Positions 1 to 10,216 of a stretch of DNA of 52,308 nucleotides are shown here, piece by piece. The translations under genes were made by a program, and so were the position numbers. The DNA comes from Trichomonas tenax (taxonomy: Eukaryota > Parabasalia > Trichomonadida > Trichomonadidae), in the NCBI GenBank assembly GCA_023091735.1, contig JALKBU010000276.1, positions 1 to 52,308 of the forward strand. The letters run 5' to 3'. Every line of letters starts with the position of its first letter. Position 1 is the stretch's first letter. The notes under the pieces are model-generated. The model saw only the letters and a program-made list of their open reading frames with translations, had not been told where the DNA came from and searched no databases.

Positions 1-287
1 TAGTATTGAATCGTTCAGACTGTCGGAAATCAAACGATAAATTCTTCAAATATGGGGTCAATATATCAAAATTTATGATATCAACGTGTTTGCAAATTTT
101 GGCAAATAACCCCCAACATATACTACTATCGGATTACAATGTTTGGGAAATTGAGAAATACCTTATTTCACATCTTCTGATATCATATATCGTATATCAC
201 TCTTAAATAAGGCATATCTCAAATAAAAATGTCGATTACTAAAAAACAAACAATTTTAATATATGTAGTAACAAATACACTCATAAG

Positions 288-830
288 TCACCAGAATGAT
301 GGCAGTGCTTCGGTCGAAGGACAAGTTGGAGTATTATAAGCGTTGATTTTGGGTGCTTTTGGTTCTACTTCTTCATGTGTTGAGAATATCTGGAAGAACT
401 TCTGGTCGACCTTGCGTAGTAATCCTGGCTTCATTTGAGCTTTCAGAATGAAATTCTCGCAAATTCTAGTTGATTCCAGGACAAGTTCATAACATGACTT
501 TGGGTTGTATCCCTGCGACACCAGGAATCTGCGTTGAACTGCCAAGTCAACTCTTTTTTTAGCATTTTGAGTTTTATTTTTCCTTTCAGAAATCTTGTAA
601 ATAGGAATCATCAGCACCGTGTCGCCATCCTTTATGTCATAAAACTGGAACGAGAAGCATTCATTGATTATCACTCCATTAAAACAAATCAAAAACATTT
701 TGTCTTTAGGAACATAGTCCTGGAGCCTTCTAACCATGTCAGTCTGGTCCACAGTCACCTGCTCTCTCCTTCCATCCTTGAGCTGCACATTAACAGTGAT
801 CATGGACAATTTGCAAAAATAAACTGTCAT
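288..830 (-). CDS. Ubiquitin-like fold protein, 180 aa
   Basis: The first 75 or so residues read as a ubiquitin-like beta-grasp domain. A strand pattern ITVNVQLKDGRRE is followed by a helix (DMVRRLQDYV), then FLICFNGVII and a closing IKDGDTVLMIPI strand. The rest (about residues 80-180) is a basic then mixed helical region with no motif I recognise. There is no C-terminal GG, so it is unlikely to be a conjugated modifier; a ubiquitin-like domain used as an interaction module is the better reading. The start is uncertain: Met1 gives nine extra residues, while Met10 (about position 803) begins exactly at the beta-grasp strand. Specific function unknown. Confidence 0.6.
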   Translation of the reverse strand: MTVYFCKLSMITVNVQLKDGRREQVTVDQTDMVRRLQDYVPKDKMFLICFNGVIINECFSFQFYDIKDGDTVLMIPIYKISERKNKTQNAKKRVDLAVQRRFLVSQGYNPKSCYELVLESTRICENFILKAQMKPGLLRKVDQKFFQIFSTHEEVEPKAPKINAYNTPTCPSTEALPSFW

Positions 831-1688
831 TTTTAAGAGATCTCAGGATGTGCTTAATAGCATTGGGTATGAATGAGTGCGAAGTTTTTTTAAATAGCAG
901 ATAAGTCATTTGAAACCAGTTGAACTGGAATCTAAACTAATCACATAATATGAGATTGTTATATAATAGATTGCTTTTCATGATCACATCTGGGTTATTA
1001 TATATTCCACTATGTTATACGATTCAAGGTATATTTATGGCATTTGATGCAAAACTAAGCTAGGAGAGGAGAGCTAAGTAAAATCGAAAATTAAATTGAT
1101 TCAATTCACAAAATTAGATATTGATGAATATTTCTGTTGTGGATGTCATGCGCTCTATGAATCTGTATTGCCGTCATATGATTGATGCCTCTGCAAGCTC
1201 ATGCAGCGGAGTTAGCCATTAAGGAGGCCAACATTTTTAAAAATTTGATTTTTTTGTGATAAAACTTTCGAATTTTATCGAAGATATATTTGGAAAAGTG
1301 AAACTACAGGGACATTCTAAAAGTTAAGGCAAAAAGTTCCAGGAAAGAATAATAATACTAGTATATCGTCCTGTTTGATTTTAAATTATAATCACACTTT
1401 AATATATAACTTCCACTATATTCAATGGGATTATCTGCTAGCTACCATAGTTTTCAGCTTGAGCTTGGCTTTGTTTGAGCAAGATATTTTTAGTAAATGT
1501 AAAATATGACATGTAAATACATTTTTTGTCGTGTAGAATCACAAAAAATCCGTTAAAATTTAGTTCTTCGAGTTAATGATAAGAATGATATAGGAAATGT
1601 GTATAGTAAGTTATGATTATGATTTAAAGGTCAAAAATTGCAAAAGATTGAAAATTATAAATTGAATTTAAAATAATCGTTTAAAAGA
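831..1688. other. Intergenic, with a small GC-rich island and one TGACATGTAA site
   Basis: No gene is supported here. Positions about 1138-1235 are clearly less AT-rich than their surroundings and hold two short hairpin-forming stretches (GTTAGCC...GGCCAAC near 1209-1231 and CTGC...GCAG near 1192-1208), followed by a T-run near 1247-1254. A TGACATGTAA copy lies at 1507-1516, about 170 bp before the ankyrin start codon. Confidence 0.4.
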
Positions 1689-2853
1689 ATGACATTCAGT
1701 TTTAACGATGTTCCTGAAGAACTGAAGGAATCTGCTCAAGTAGAAGAAGTTTGCTTCAGTCTCTCAAAGAATAATTTCCAACAAAGCATCGACATTCTTA
1801 AATCAATTCCCAAATTAGATAAAAAATTTCTTCTTAGTTGTCTTTGTCAGGCATCCTTATGTTATCCTTTCAATTACAAACTTTATGGTTACTTATTGCA
1901 GGAGTTAAATTTCAACTATTCGGGGGGTTTTCGCAAACTTTAATCGCAGAATATTTTGCAAAGCGCGGAATCATAACAAATTATAAGATACATGATAATT
2001 ATTTAATCGAAAAATGGAAAACATATTTGAAAAATCATTGATTGACGAAATTATTTTTAATGATGAAATTGAAAAATTACAAAATATTGCAAAATCGAAA
2101 GTTATTACACAAGAAATTATAGAATATTAACTTTTCGAACTAATTCCACTTGATTTGGCTGCTTTACTCGGTTCTCCGAAGTGTTTTAAATATTTATATT
2201 CATTGACAAATGAATTTACTGAAGATACAGTGTTTCTCGCTGTTAGAGGTGAAAATGAAGAAATCATTGAGTTTTTGAAAGAAAAAGAAGAATCATTTAA
2301 TGGCTCTCTTCTTGCTGCAATACAATATCATCATCACGATATATCATCATTTATTATCGAAAAATATGGTGATGACGAAGAATTTACTCCTGAATATACA
2401 GTACAAACTTATAATACGATTGCATTTTCATATTTTTTGGGCAAAGGTATAGAATTAACCACATCAATGTTAGAAACAGCTTGCCAAACAGGGAATTATG
2501 AGATTTTTAACTTTAGACTCCAAAAGAACAAAAATATTCAATTCGGAAAATCATTAATAAATGCGATAACATTTGAATTTAAGAACATAGCTGAAGCGTT
2601 AATAAATAGAGGTGCCGATATTAATCAAAAATCAGGATGTTGCTATGATTCTTTATTGCATTTAGCTTGTGAAAATGGATTTTTGGAAATAGCTGAGTTT
2701 TTAGTTAATCACGGACTGGATCCAAAAGCTGGTAACAAGTATGATGTATATCCACTTGACAAGGCAAAAGAAAATGGACATTCACATGTTATCAAATATC
2801 TTTGCCAATTTTATAAGAATTATAATTATACACAATACAAATGTATAAAATAG
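1689..2853 (+). pseudogene. Ankyrin-repeat (DUF3447-type) protein gene, broken
   Basis: The reading passes through all three frames. Codons from the ATG at 1689 run to a stop at 1943. The homologous-looking continuation (KFQLFGGF...) lies in another frame up to 2041. The next part, from about 2009, is in a third frame and meets an in-frame TAA near 2128-2130, after which the same frame stays open from 2131 to 2853. The C-terminal part contains recognisable ankyrin repeats (LLHLACENGFLEIAEFLVNHG and similar). The middle (SLIDEIIFNDEIEKLQN, then a LIPLDLAALLGS-like stretch) resembles the large trichomonad ankyrin/DUF3447 family. The first frame change is at a run of six G (about 1921-1927) and the second near A-runs, so sequencing error could explain the shifts, but not easily the TAA. 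Most likely a decaying member of a multicopy family. Confidence 0.7.
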
Positions 2854-3202
2854 AGCACTTTTTGTTTGATTATGTTATTTATAGCCTAAAATTTTTTATT
2901 ATATTTTGAAATTTATAATATTTTATTCAATATTTATTCCAATAATTTTCTTATATCATGGCATTCTAGTTCTTAAACTGCCATAAATGTATAACAAGAT
3001 ATATTATTTGTTTAATGAAATATTTTTTTGGAAAATTTCCATAATTTTCTATCATAAATCCACATATTTTAATTAAAGTTTTGTGCACAATGGACCTTTC
3101 TTAAATATTAATTTTAAACATTATTAATTATAACAGTTATAACAACATAGACAAGAGGAATATTTAATAAACACAAATATATATTCGAGGAGGCTAAAAT
3201 GC
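2854..3202. other. AT-rich spacer
   Basis: Convergent 3' ends of the ankyrin pseudogene and the Rab-like gene. Very AT-rich; I see no gene or structured element. Confidence 0.5.
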
Positions 3203-3862
3203 TCAGAAGCAACAAGAAGTAAGTCTTGGTTTCTCTAATTTAATATCAGAAAGAACATCATCAAATCTTTCGCTGCTCTCGTTCCAATTGTTCATCTGCC
3301 TGATTGCAGGTAATGTTTCGTAGTATTTATGTGCAACAGTAATAAAAGTTTCTTCTATTTTGTGTCCTGACAAAACAGATGTCTCGAAATACATGAATCC
3401 GTTCTGCTTAGCGTAATCAAGCGCCTCTCCTTCCGAAACAGAGCGATTGAACAAATCTGATTTATTTCCGACGATAACTTTAATAGATTCGGCAGGTGCA
3501 AGATTCATAGCGTCGTCAATCCACTTCGAGAGTCCTACAAAAGAGTCTCTGTTACTAACATCGAAAACAATAAAAACTGCGACAGAATTCCTGAAATAAG
3601 ATCTTGTAATCGAACGAAATCTCTCTTGGCCAGCAGTGTCCCACAGTTGGATTCTAACTTGTGTCCCTTTAATGTCTATTGTGCGATTTCCGAACTCTAA
3701 CGCGATTGTCTGCGGCTGAGCTTCATCGAAGATTTGTTCACAGAACATCCGACTCATCGACGTTTTTCCGACTGCTGAATCGCCGACAAGGATGAATTTA
3801 AACGTTAATGACGAGTTTCCATATTCTTTCATTATTTTTGTCAGATTTTTACATACATTCAT
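3203..3862 (-). CDS. Rab-family small GTPase, 219 aa
   Basis: A small GTPase of vesicle traffic. All nucleotide-binding motifs are present: P-loop GDSAVGKT at residues 27-34, switch I around PQTIALEF, switch II WDTAGQERFRS, NKSD for guanine recognition, and ETSVLSG at the G5 position. The RSITRSYFRNSVAVFIVFDV segment is typical of the Rab2/4/14 side of the family, but I would not name a subfamily. The C-terminus ends in a cysteine pair plus one residue (SCCF), consistent with geranylgeranylation and membrane attachment. Met1 or Met11 could start the protein; both precede the G domain. A TGACATGTAA site lies about 95 bp upstream (3957-3966). Confidence 0.92.
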   Translation of the reverse strand: MNVCKNLTKIMKEYGNSSLTFKFILVGDSAVGKTSMSRMFCEQIFDEAQPQTIALEFGNRTIDIKGTQVRIQLWDTAGQERFRSITRSYFRNSVAVFIVFDVSNRDSFVGLSKWIDDAMNLAPAESIKVIVGNKSDLFNRSVSEGEALDYAKQNGFMYFETSVLSGHKIEETFITVAHKYYETLPAIRQMNNWNESSERFDDVLSDIKLEKPRLTSCCF

Positions 3863-4448
3863 GATGATTTCTTTTTCCGTTGATTTTCATTCTTCCTTTC
3901 ATATGCTTTGCCCGATTCACACTTAAAATCGGCGAAACTCTGGTTTAGCTCAAATTTGACATGTAAAGTGTCATAATGTAATTAGATATTTTCATGATTC
4001 ATTTTTCTTTGAAGGATGATTACCTTTCTTCAATATCTTTTCCGGCAAATTTTCCACAGTTTTGGTTTCTTATTTATATCTCGAAATTTGCCACAAATCA
4101 TCTGACTATTTAGGAACAAATGAGATCCCTTCTTTTTATATTTGCTGCATTTTAATACACTTTACAGCTGAAAAGAATAGTTAGTTTATAGTGCTGAACA
4201 TCTTTCTTGAGATCATAATTGATTTCGAAGTTCATCTTTCTTATTTTGCAATATAAGAATCTTTCAATGAATTCTTATAAATGAAATGTTGAAATTATCA
4301 AAACCAAAACCATAGCATCAAGACGAAACACAATATAGCTATATTGGGCGTTCTTATGCATCGTGGCCATCTCGATATATTAACAAAGCAATAATTAAAT
4401 GTAAATTGAAAATCTATATATATATTACAAACAATAATATGAGATATT
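3863..4448. other. Intergenic between the Rab-like and TTLL genes
   Basis: Contains the upstream region of the Rab-like gene and the 3' flank of the TTLL gene. Notable short sites: TCGGCGAAACTC at 3929-3940 (repeated at 13130-13141), TGACATGTAA at 3957-3966, and a perfect 16 bp palindrome CAATATAGCTATATTG at 4331-4346. No gene seen. Confidence 0.5.
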
Positions 4449-5867
4449 TTATAGGTGAGGTAAGCTAGGGGTGCTTCTAGAAACTCTCTTTGTTAGCTTC
4501 TTGTTTAATACTTTTTCTCTCTTTTCGTCGTCCATCACAACCCAGTTAAAAAGTACAGTGTCGTTGTAATTCATCGTTTCGAAATAACAGCGATAATCAG
4601 CAGCTGTTTCTCGAACAGGATACATTAATCTGTATCCGCCAGCATTCTGCATTTCATACTGGAACTCACGTATTGTCTGGAAGTCAGACAAAACTGGGCT
4701 AATCCAAGGATCAGCACCTTTCAACACCTGATTGATTCTGTCATTTGTTACACTCGATCTAATTGTCTTTTCGAATTCTGTGACAATTTCTGGTGCAGTA
4801 TTATAGATTTTGAACAATCTCAGTGTATCAAGCATAACTGGGAGCTTCAAGTCGTGATCAAGCATCGAATCTGATCCCTTCATTGAAGGCGAAATGTTAA
4901 CTTCCATCACATGCGGTTGCAATTTTTCATCGAGAATAATATCAATGCCATATAATTCTGATGAAACATTTCGATGATAAACATATCTGATATGCTTGTC
5001 TCTCACTGTTGTCATGCCAACGAGAAATACTTTCGTTGCTGTTTCGTATAAAGAATCAAAAATTTTATCCGCATCAAAACCATTTTCGCTCAAGTATTTA
5101 TAAAAGAATTGAAGCGTCCATTTTGAATTTTCAACTGATTCTTCACCTGTGCATCTTATGAAGTTCGAGTCATTCTTGTTAATCGAGAAATTAGTTAAAT
5201 GGCTGTGTAAATCTGAAGGATCATCTTTGTTATACTTTTGTGAACAAAAGCGTGCCATTCCATTTGAATGGACATATATTTTAAGTGGATTGACTGAAGG
5301 AATGCATATATACATTCTAATGTCAAACTTTCTTCCAGTGATGAGTAAAGGTTTCTCGATATAAACTTGAATTAATCCTGATTTTTTCGGTGGTTTGTTA
5401 TCAGATGATATTACGCGTATCCCTCGGCCTCTTGATGATGCTGATGGTTTTTTGATCCATAATTTATGTTTTTTCCACGCTTTGCTTAATTCATCAGCTT
5501 GATCTGGTAATAAATACGAAGATGGATAAAAATTTCCTTTCTCTGGTTCTTTCTTTTTGAATGACATCATATATCGGTGGAAATTGTCCTTCCTTCCTAT
5601 TAAATAAGCGCCTGCAAAGTGATTTACTTTTTGCCATGGCCCAAACGATGAATATTCATTTATCTCGAACTGCTTTCCCCATACCAATGATGCCTTCGTC
5701 TGATCTTTAGTTTCTGTTAATCCGCATAATTTTAACGCTTCTCTCGTCAATTCTGTCATAACCTCGTGCTTATTGAACTTCAGTTTGACAGAATTTTTGT
5801 CTATTTCTTCGCCTACTTTTGGAATATAAAGATATTGAATTTGATGAGAAGCAGCATCCAAAAGCAT
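4449..5867 (-). CDS. Tubulin tyrosine ligase-like (TTLL) polyglutamylase-type enzyme, 472 aa
   Basis: ATP-grasp ligase that adds amino acids, usually glutamate, to tubulin tails. The TTL fold is recognisable throughout: KPSASSRGRGIRVI at residues 140-153 (ATP-binding glycine/arginine loop), an IEKPLLITGRKFDIRMY stretch around 170-187, DLHSHLTNFSINKN around 218-231, and YGIDIILDE followed by VMEVNISPSM around 305-325 (metal/ATP carboxylates). The order and the HLTNFSINK and EVNISPSM motifs resemble TTLL4/TTLL5-type polyglutamylases, although side-chain specificity cannot be read reliably. Length fits a minimal TTLL core with a short tail. A TCATTTTT motif lies a few bases before the ATG. A flagellate with axonemal and axostylar microtubules is expected to carry several such genes. 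Confidence 0.9.
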   Translation of the reverse strand: MLLDAASHQIQYLYIPKVGEEIDKNSVKLKFNKHEVMTELTREALKLCGLTETKDQTKASLVWGKQFEINEYSSFGPWQKVNHFAGAYLIGRKDNFHRYMMSFKKKEPEKGNFYPSSYLLPDQADELSKAWKKHKLWIKKPSASSRGRGIRVISSDNKPPKKSGLIQVYIEKPLLITGRKFDIRMYICIPSVNPLKIYVHSNGMARFCSQKYNKDDPSDLHSHLTNFSINKNDSNFIRCTGEESVENSKWTLQFFYKYLSENGFDADKIFDSLYETATKVFLVGMTTVRDKHIRYVYHRNVSSELYGIDIILDEKLQPHVMEVNISPSMKGSDSMLDHDLKLPVMLDTLRLFKIYNTAPEIVTEFEKTIRSSVTNDRINQVLKGADPWISPVLSDFQTIREFQYEMQNAGGYRLMYPVRETAADYRCYFETMNYNDTVLFNWVVMDDEKREKVLNKKLTKRVSRSTPSLPHL

Positions 5868-6071
5868 TCAAGAAAAATGATCACAGTTATCTGTAATGTC
5901 TATTGTTTCTGATGAAGATATCTCAATCAGTCTTTATTCAACATCAGATTATCAACAACGGTTAAATTCAAAGAATGAAGATGATCTTTTATTTACATGC
6001 GGTCTATTTTAATTTATACTTTTTTTGTGATTAATAAACTGTTATTTTACATAAAATTTTAAAAATATAAT

Positions 6072-9000
6072 TTACTTTTGAAGAATATTGTTAAGGATTG
6101 GTTGAAGAGTAGCGGAAGCAGAAGCAAGAGCTGCAGATGCATATTTGGAAGCGGAGATGAACTTCATTGTTCTTTCATCGAAGCTTGTGCCAAGATCTGA
6201 TTGTGAGTGAGCGATGAGTTTCTCGCCGATTGAAAGAGCTCTAAACAATCTGCTCTGGTTAACCAAGTGAAGCAAAACTGCGGCAAGGTAGAAAATACCA
6301 TCGCCATACTGACCAAATCCACCTGCCATCTTTGTATCCGCAATCATAATATTTACAAGAATGAATTCTAAGACAGAGTAAACAGCAGCGAAACCTTTCT
6401 GGCTCTGGAGATCGCAAAGGTTTCCAGATGTCTCTGCGAAGGAGCCGTAATCCTGAAGCAACAATGTAACGAGACTTCTGACTGAAGCTGAAAGGATTGG
6501 AAGCTCAATCTCGTCATCGCCAATCTTCTGTGAGAGTGAAGTGAAGAATGGTTTTGTGCCCTGGAACTGATTATCAAATAATTCGAATAGTTCTGGTGTA
6601 TCGACTATTCTTTCTGTGTTGTCTATAGGATTTGTACTAAGGATGAAAGATGAAGAAAGGCATGTGATTGTGCGCTTGAGAACAACAGCATTGTCCAAGA
6701 ACTGTGAAAGCATAAGAATGTTTCCGAGTTGGTTCATCAAACTGAGCAATGTTCTCACTTCTGAGTTATCAATGAAGTAGTGATAAGCGCCTTCGTATAT
6801 ATCAAAGGCCTGTGCATATGTAGCAGAAGCTGGTGGGTTGCTGATGCGAGTGAGATTCTTACGAACATTCTCATAAACCATAATGAATGGCTTTGTTATA
6901 TCGGCGATCAAAGAGTTGAACAACATGGAGAAAACGCCTGGAGCGCCATCTTCCATGAGCCACAGCATTTCTTTCATTGACTCGATCGAAACGATCTGCG
7001 TTGTCTTGATGAGATATGCGTTGAAGATTGCGCCGATGTTATCACCGAAAATCTTATTGATTTGTTCAGCAAGCTTTATTTCATTTCGAGAAAGAATACG
7101 CATTGGGAACGCGAAGATTGCACAATCTGGAACGATAACGTTCTCGATGTGTGAGTAAATAGAGTTGAGGAAAACAGACTGGAAGGATGATGGGTTATCA
7201 GTTACCATAGCAAGACGAAGGATATCATCAAATGGATTCATCTGGAGCTGGAATGTAGACAACAATTCGTGTGTTCTGCGCATAATTTCAATGATTCTTG
7301 CAAACATTGGAACAAAGAACAAACCAAAGCTCTCGATGAGGCCAACAAGCTGAGTAAGTTGCTCGTGGAACAACTGGTTCAAGTTATCTGAAATCAATGT
7401 CTTTGTATCAATTGGACATCCTAAAATAGAAAGTGTGTTTTGCTGAAGAATAAGACCAAGTCTGAGTGATGAAATATCCTCCTTGAAGATTTCTTCTGTA
7501 GTCAGCTTCTGGCCATCGATAGTCAACAAGTGCTCTGGCAATGATTCAACGACATTGCGTGGCATGAATTGGAGTGTCGCGAACTTAAGAATTGGCTTCA
7601 AAGCATGATGAGCGATTTCACGGGAAATGTATTGGACGCAAATTGATGCTTCTGCACGGATTTCGTCGAAAAGATACTTAGATCTAAGGTACTTAAGTGC
7701 TGAGGCAGCTGCATCATCATAAATGGAAAGCGGATAGAAGATTGCGCCTGTGAGATCGAGCATTCTGTAGTTGTTGAGTACGAACTTGGAAAGGATAACT
7801 GGGATGGATGTTGTCACTGGGAAGAATGTTCTCTTATTGACATCAAGGAAGTACTCCTTATAGTAAAGGAATGATTGATCGCAAACGATATCGAGTGTTG
7901 ATGCAAGGTTAAGTAATGGAATGTAATACTGAGATCTCACGAGGAACTCCTTGAAGATCTTCTCGTCGTCGGAATCAAGAGGTTGGCCCTTGAAGACACC
8001 CTGCTTCGAGACAGCTGGAGCATCTTCGTTGACAAATAGCTGGAGCTGTGTTCTGAGAAGTTCAATCATCGCAATGTGTGGCGTACCGATGTCCTTTGCT
8101 GGTTTGTATGTTTCAACTTTGGAAGCCTTCTTTGCGCTGATTTCGTAATGATTTCCATTCGGGAAATATCCGAGTAATGTTCTGATGACTTCGATGATGT
8201 CTGTGATGACTTCTTTGTATTCTGAATTCCTCAAAATTGTTTGTGGAAGGATATTAACAGCAAGATTCTGCAAATCATCTTGAATTGCATCAGAAATGGC
8301 CTGAGCGATGACAGGGTAGTTGGACATAATAAGTTCCTTCGTTGATTTAGCGAGCCAAAGAACGTTCAAGATTGTAAGTGAAATATTTTCAACTAATCCG
8401 TTAAGAATGGCAACTTCGTAGTCAGACATGTTTGGATCACGTTTGATATCCATTGGAATCGTCATCTGCTTATCAATGACGATTTCACGCACAATTCCCA
8501 TTGTCATCGAAGTTGTTTGGATAACAGTTGGCAGAACTGTGATCAATTTGTTGCATAACTCATCCGGTAAGTCAACCTTCTGTGTTCCATTGATTTTCTG
8601 CGCGTTGTTGAGATCATTGATAATTTCTGTGAGAACGGCGAAGTGCTTGTGGGCATCCGTCTGCAAATCCGGAAGCCTCTTCTTCGGGAAGTTAATCGGG
8701 TTCTTAACACTCGCTTTCTTTCCGAGAGTAATATATTTCTTATCAAATCGATCGGCGGTTTCGACAGCGTACTCGAAAATATAAGGCATAAGTTTGTAAG
8801 CTTCAATGATAGATTTCGTCATCGCTGTGATATCGTCGCTAATTGGCTTAAGAATAAACATTTTCTTCTTTTGTCCCGCTTTCTCTGCCTGTTCCTTAGC
8901 ATAGGCTCTGTTATACAAAGCAACGATGAATTTCAATGCTGAAATGTAAAAGAATTTCTGATTATGATCCAAATAATTTCTATTTTCTATTTTATATCTG

Positions 9001-9734
9001 ACATAATCTGTTAAAATCTGAGTGAAGAGTTGAACACGTTCATAGTTGACGTTTGAGAGGCATGTTTGAAGCAGTTCTTCAGTAATTGCGTTTGGTGTCG
9101 CTAACCACATACGGATTTGCGATTCGGAGTTTTCTATAGCGTTTCCTGACTGTGTTCCTTTCGAAATTTTAGATAATTGAGAAAGATCGAGTGTAACTGA
9201 TTTCTTTGAAGGCTGAAGATTTTCAATCGCGTTGAGAGTGAAGATAATTTCGCAAAATATGTCAATAAGGATGTCAGAATACTGTCCGTTCGCCCAAAGA
9301 GACTCCATATAAAGCATGCGACTTACATTTTGACAAATTAAAGTCATATCTTCTTTTTCTTTCGAAAAGTATCCTACGAGGTTTTTGAACATCGTAGCAG
9401 CAGTCTGTGATGACGTAGGGTTATTCATAAGCATATTCATCGTCTGATCATTCGAAATTGGCTTCATTAAACCTCTTTTCGTGTAAATTTCAACGAGATA
9501 GCGTTTTGCGAGTATGAGATCGTCAATCATAAGTTTGATGTGTGCTATGTGCTTGGCTGCCGGGATTCCTGACTTAATAGAAACAATTCGATCAATATAT
9601 TCTTGTTCTGGATATGCAATTAAAGAACTGAGTGGTACAGAACGAGGCGTTGTCTCCACGAAGTGTATATCATCGACGTGCTGCCATTCTTCTATTGTCT
9701 TTAAGCTTGGCAGCTGAATTGCAGGCTCCGTCAT
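6072..9734 (-). CDS. CYFIP/Sra-1/PIR121-like subunit of the WAVE (SCAR) complex, 1220 aa
   Basis: All-helical protein of 1220 residues, close to the 1250 of animal CYFIP. The best recognisable block is around residues 620-720, where FLYYKEYFLDVNKRTFFP, DDAAASALKYLRSKYLFDEI and EAEIC-like positions align by eye with the CYFIP segment carrying FFLELTMGRRIQFP and QFLYDEIEAE. A second match, ENRNYLDHNQKFFY near residue 250, corresponds to the ENRMYL segment of CYFIP. In other eukaryotes this subunit binds active Rac and holds the WAVE regulatory complex inactive until signalled to drive Arp2/3 actin branching. The next gene upstream on the same strand is another actin regulator. TCAAAAAA directly precedes the ATG. 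Confidence 0.82.
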   Translation of the reverse strand: MTEPAIQLPSLKTIEEWQHVDDIHFVETTPRSVPLSSLIAYPEQEYIDRIVSIKSGIPAAKHIAHIKLMIDDLILAKRYLVEIYTKRGLMKPISNDQTMNMLMNNPTSSQTAATMFKNLVGYFSKEKEDMTLICQNVSRMLYMESLWANGQYSDILIDIFCEIIFTLNAIENLQPSKKSVTLDLSQLSKISKGTQSGNAIENSESQIRMWLATPNAITEELLQTCLSNVNYERVQLFTQILTDYVRYKIENRNYLDHNQKFFYISALKFIVALYNRAYAKEQAEKAGQKKKMFILKPISDDITAMTKSIIEAYKLMPYIFEYAVETADRFDKKYITLGKKASVKNPINFPKKRLPDLQTDAHKHFAVLTEIINDLNNAQKINGTQKVDLPDELCNKLITVLPTVIQTTSMTMGIVREIVIDKQMTIPMDIKRDPNMSDYEVAILNGLVENISLTILNVLWLAKSTKELIMSNYPVIAQAISDAIQDDLQNLAVNILPQTILRNSEYKEVITDIIEVIRTLLGYFPNGNHYEISAKKASKVETYKPAKDIGTPHIAMIELLRTQLQLFVNEDAPAVSKQGVFKGQPLDSDDEKIFKEFLVRSQYYIPLLNLASTLDIVCDQSFLYYKEYFLDVNKRTFFPVTTSIPVILSKFVLNNYRMLDLTGAIFYPLSIYDDAAASALKYLRSKYLFDEIRAEASICVQYISREIAHHALKPILKFATLQFMPRNVVESLPEHLLTIDGQKLTTEEIFKEDISSLRLGLILQQNTLSILGCPIDTKTLISDNLNQLFHEQLTQLVGLIESFGLFFVPMFARIIEIMRRTHELLSTFQLQMNPFDDILRLAMVTDNPSSFQSVFLNSIYSHIENVIVPDCAIFAFPMRILSRNEIKLAEQINKIFGDNIGAIFNAYLIKTTQIVSIESMKEMLWLMEDGAPGVFSMLFNSLIADITKPFIMVYENVRKNLTRISNPPASATYAQAFDIYEGAYHYFIDNSEVRTLLSLMNQLGNILMLSQFLDNAVVLKRTITCLSSSFILSTNPIDNTERIVDTPELFELFDNQFQGTKPFFTSLSQKIGDDEIELPILSASVRSLVTLLLQDYGSFAETSGNLCDLQSQKGFAAVYSVLEFILVNIMIADTKMAGGFGQYGDGIFYLAAVLLHLVNQSRLFRALSIGEKLIAHSQSDLGTSFDERTMKFISASKYASAALASASATLQPILNNILQK

Positions 9735-10216
9735 TTTTTTGAGATTTTTTCAAATGTCCCTTTTTTGTTTTACAGATCTCTAAAACATCACTGTTCGACT
9801 CTATAAAGTTTGTTTTCCGATTCCAATTCTGGTTTTTTAATTTTCTGCTAATTTGCTGAATTGAAGTCACTTTCTCCGAAATTTAGATTCTGTTCATGTT
9901 ATCTACTCCGTTCCCTAAAATTCATAACTTTTCTAAAAAAATATAAAATAATTTTATAAAAATGTACTTAATTTCTATATTTCTGCATCAAAAAGTATTA
10001 TTCATAATTTCTAAATTTACAAACACAATAGGTAATAGCATTAGAATCAAAATATGGTATGAAATCATTCGATTTCCCAAAAATATTCAATAAAATAACT
10101 TTATTTTTAAGTCATCAGTCATTTTATAGGACAAAATAAAGATCAACGGATGCTGTATTTAAGAAAAAACTATTTTATCAAACAAAAATCAAAATTGTGA
10201 AACAATTGTGAATAAA
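9735..10216. other. Intergenic between the CYFIP and CARMIL-like genes
   Basis: AT-rich, holding the CYFIP promoter and the 3' end of the CARMIL-like gene. No gene or clear motif beyond the initiator-like TCA next to the ATG at 9734. Confidence 0.4.

Noticed and set aside
6..206. 66-codon plus-strand ORF at the left edge
   Set aside because: AT-rich composition, no recognisable domain, and no ATG at its first codon (it begins TTG); probably chance.
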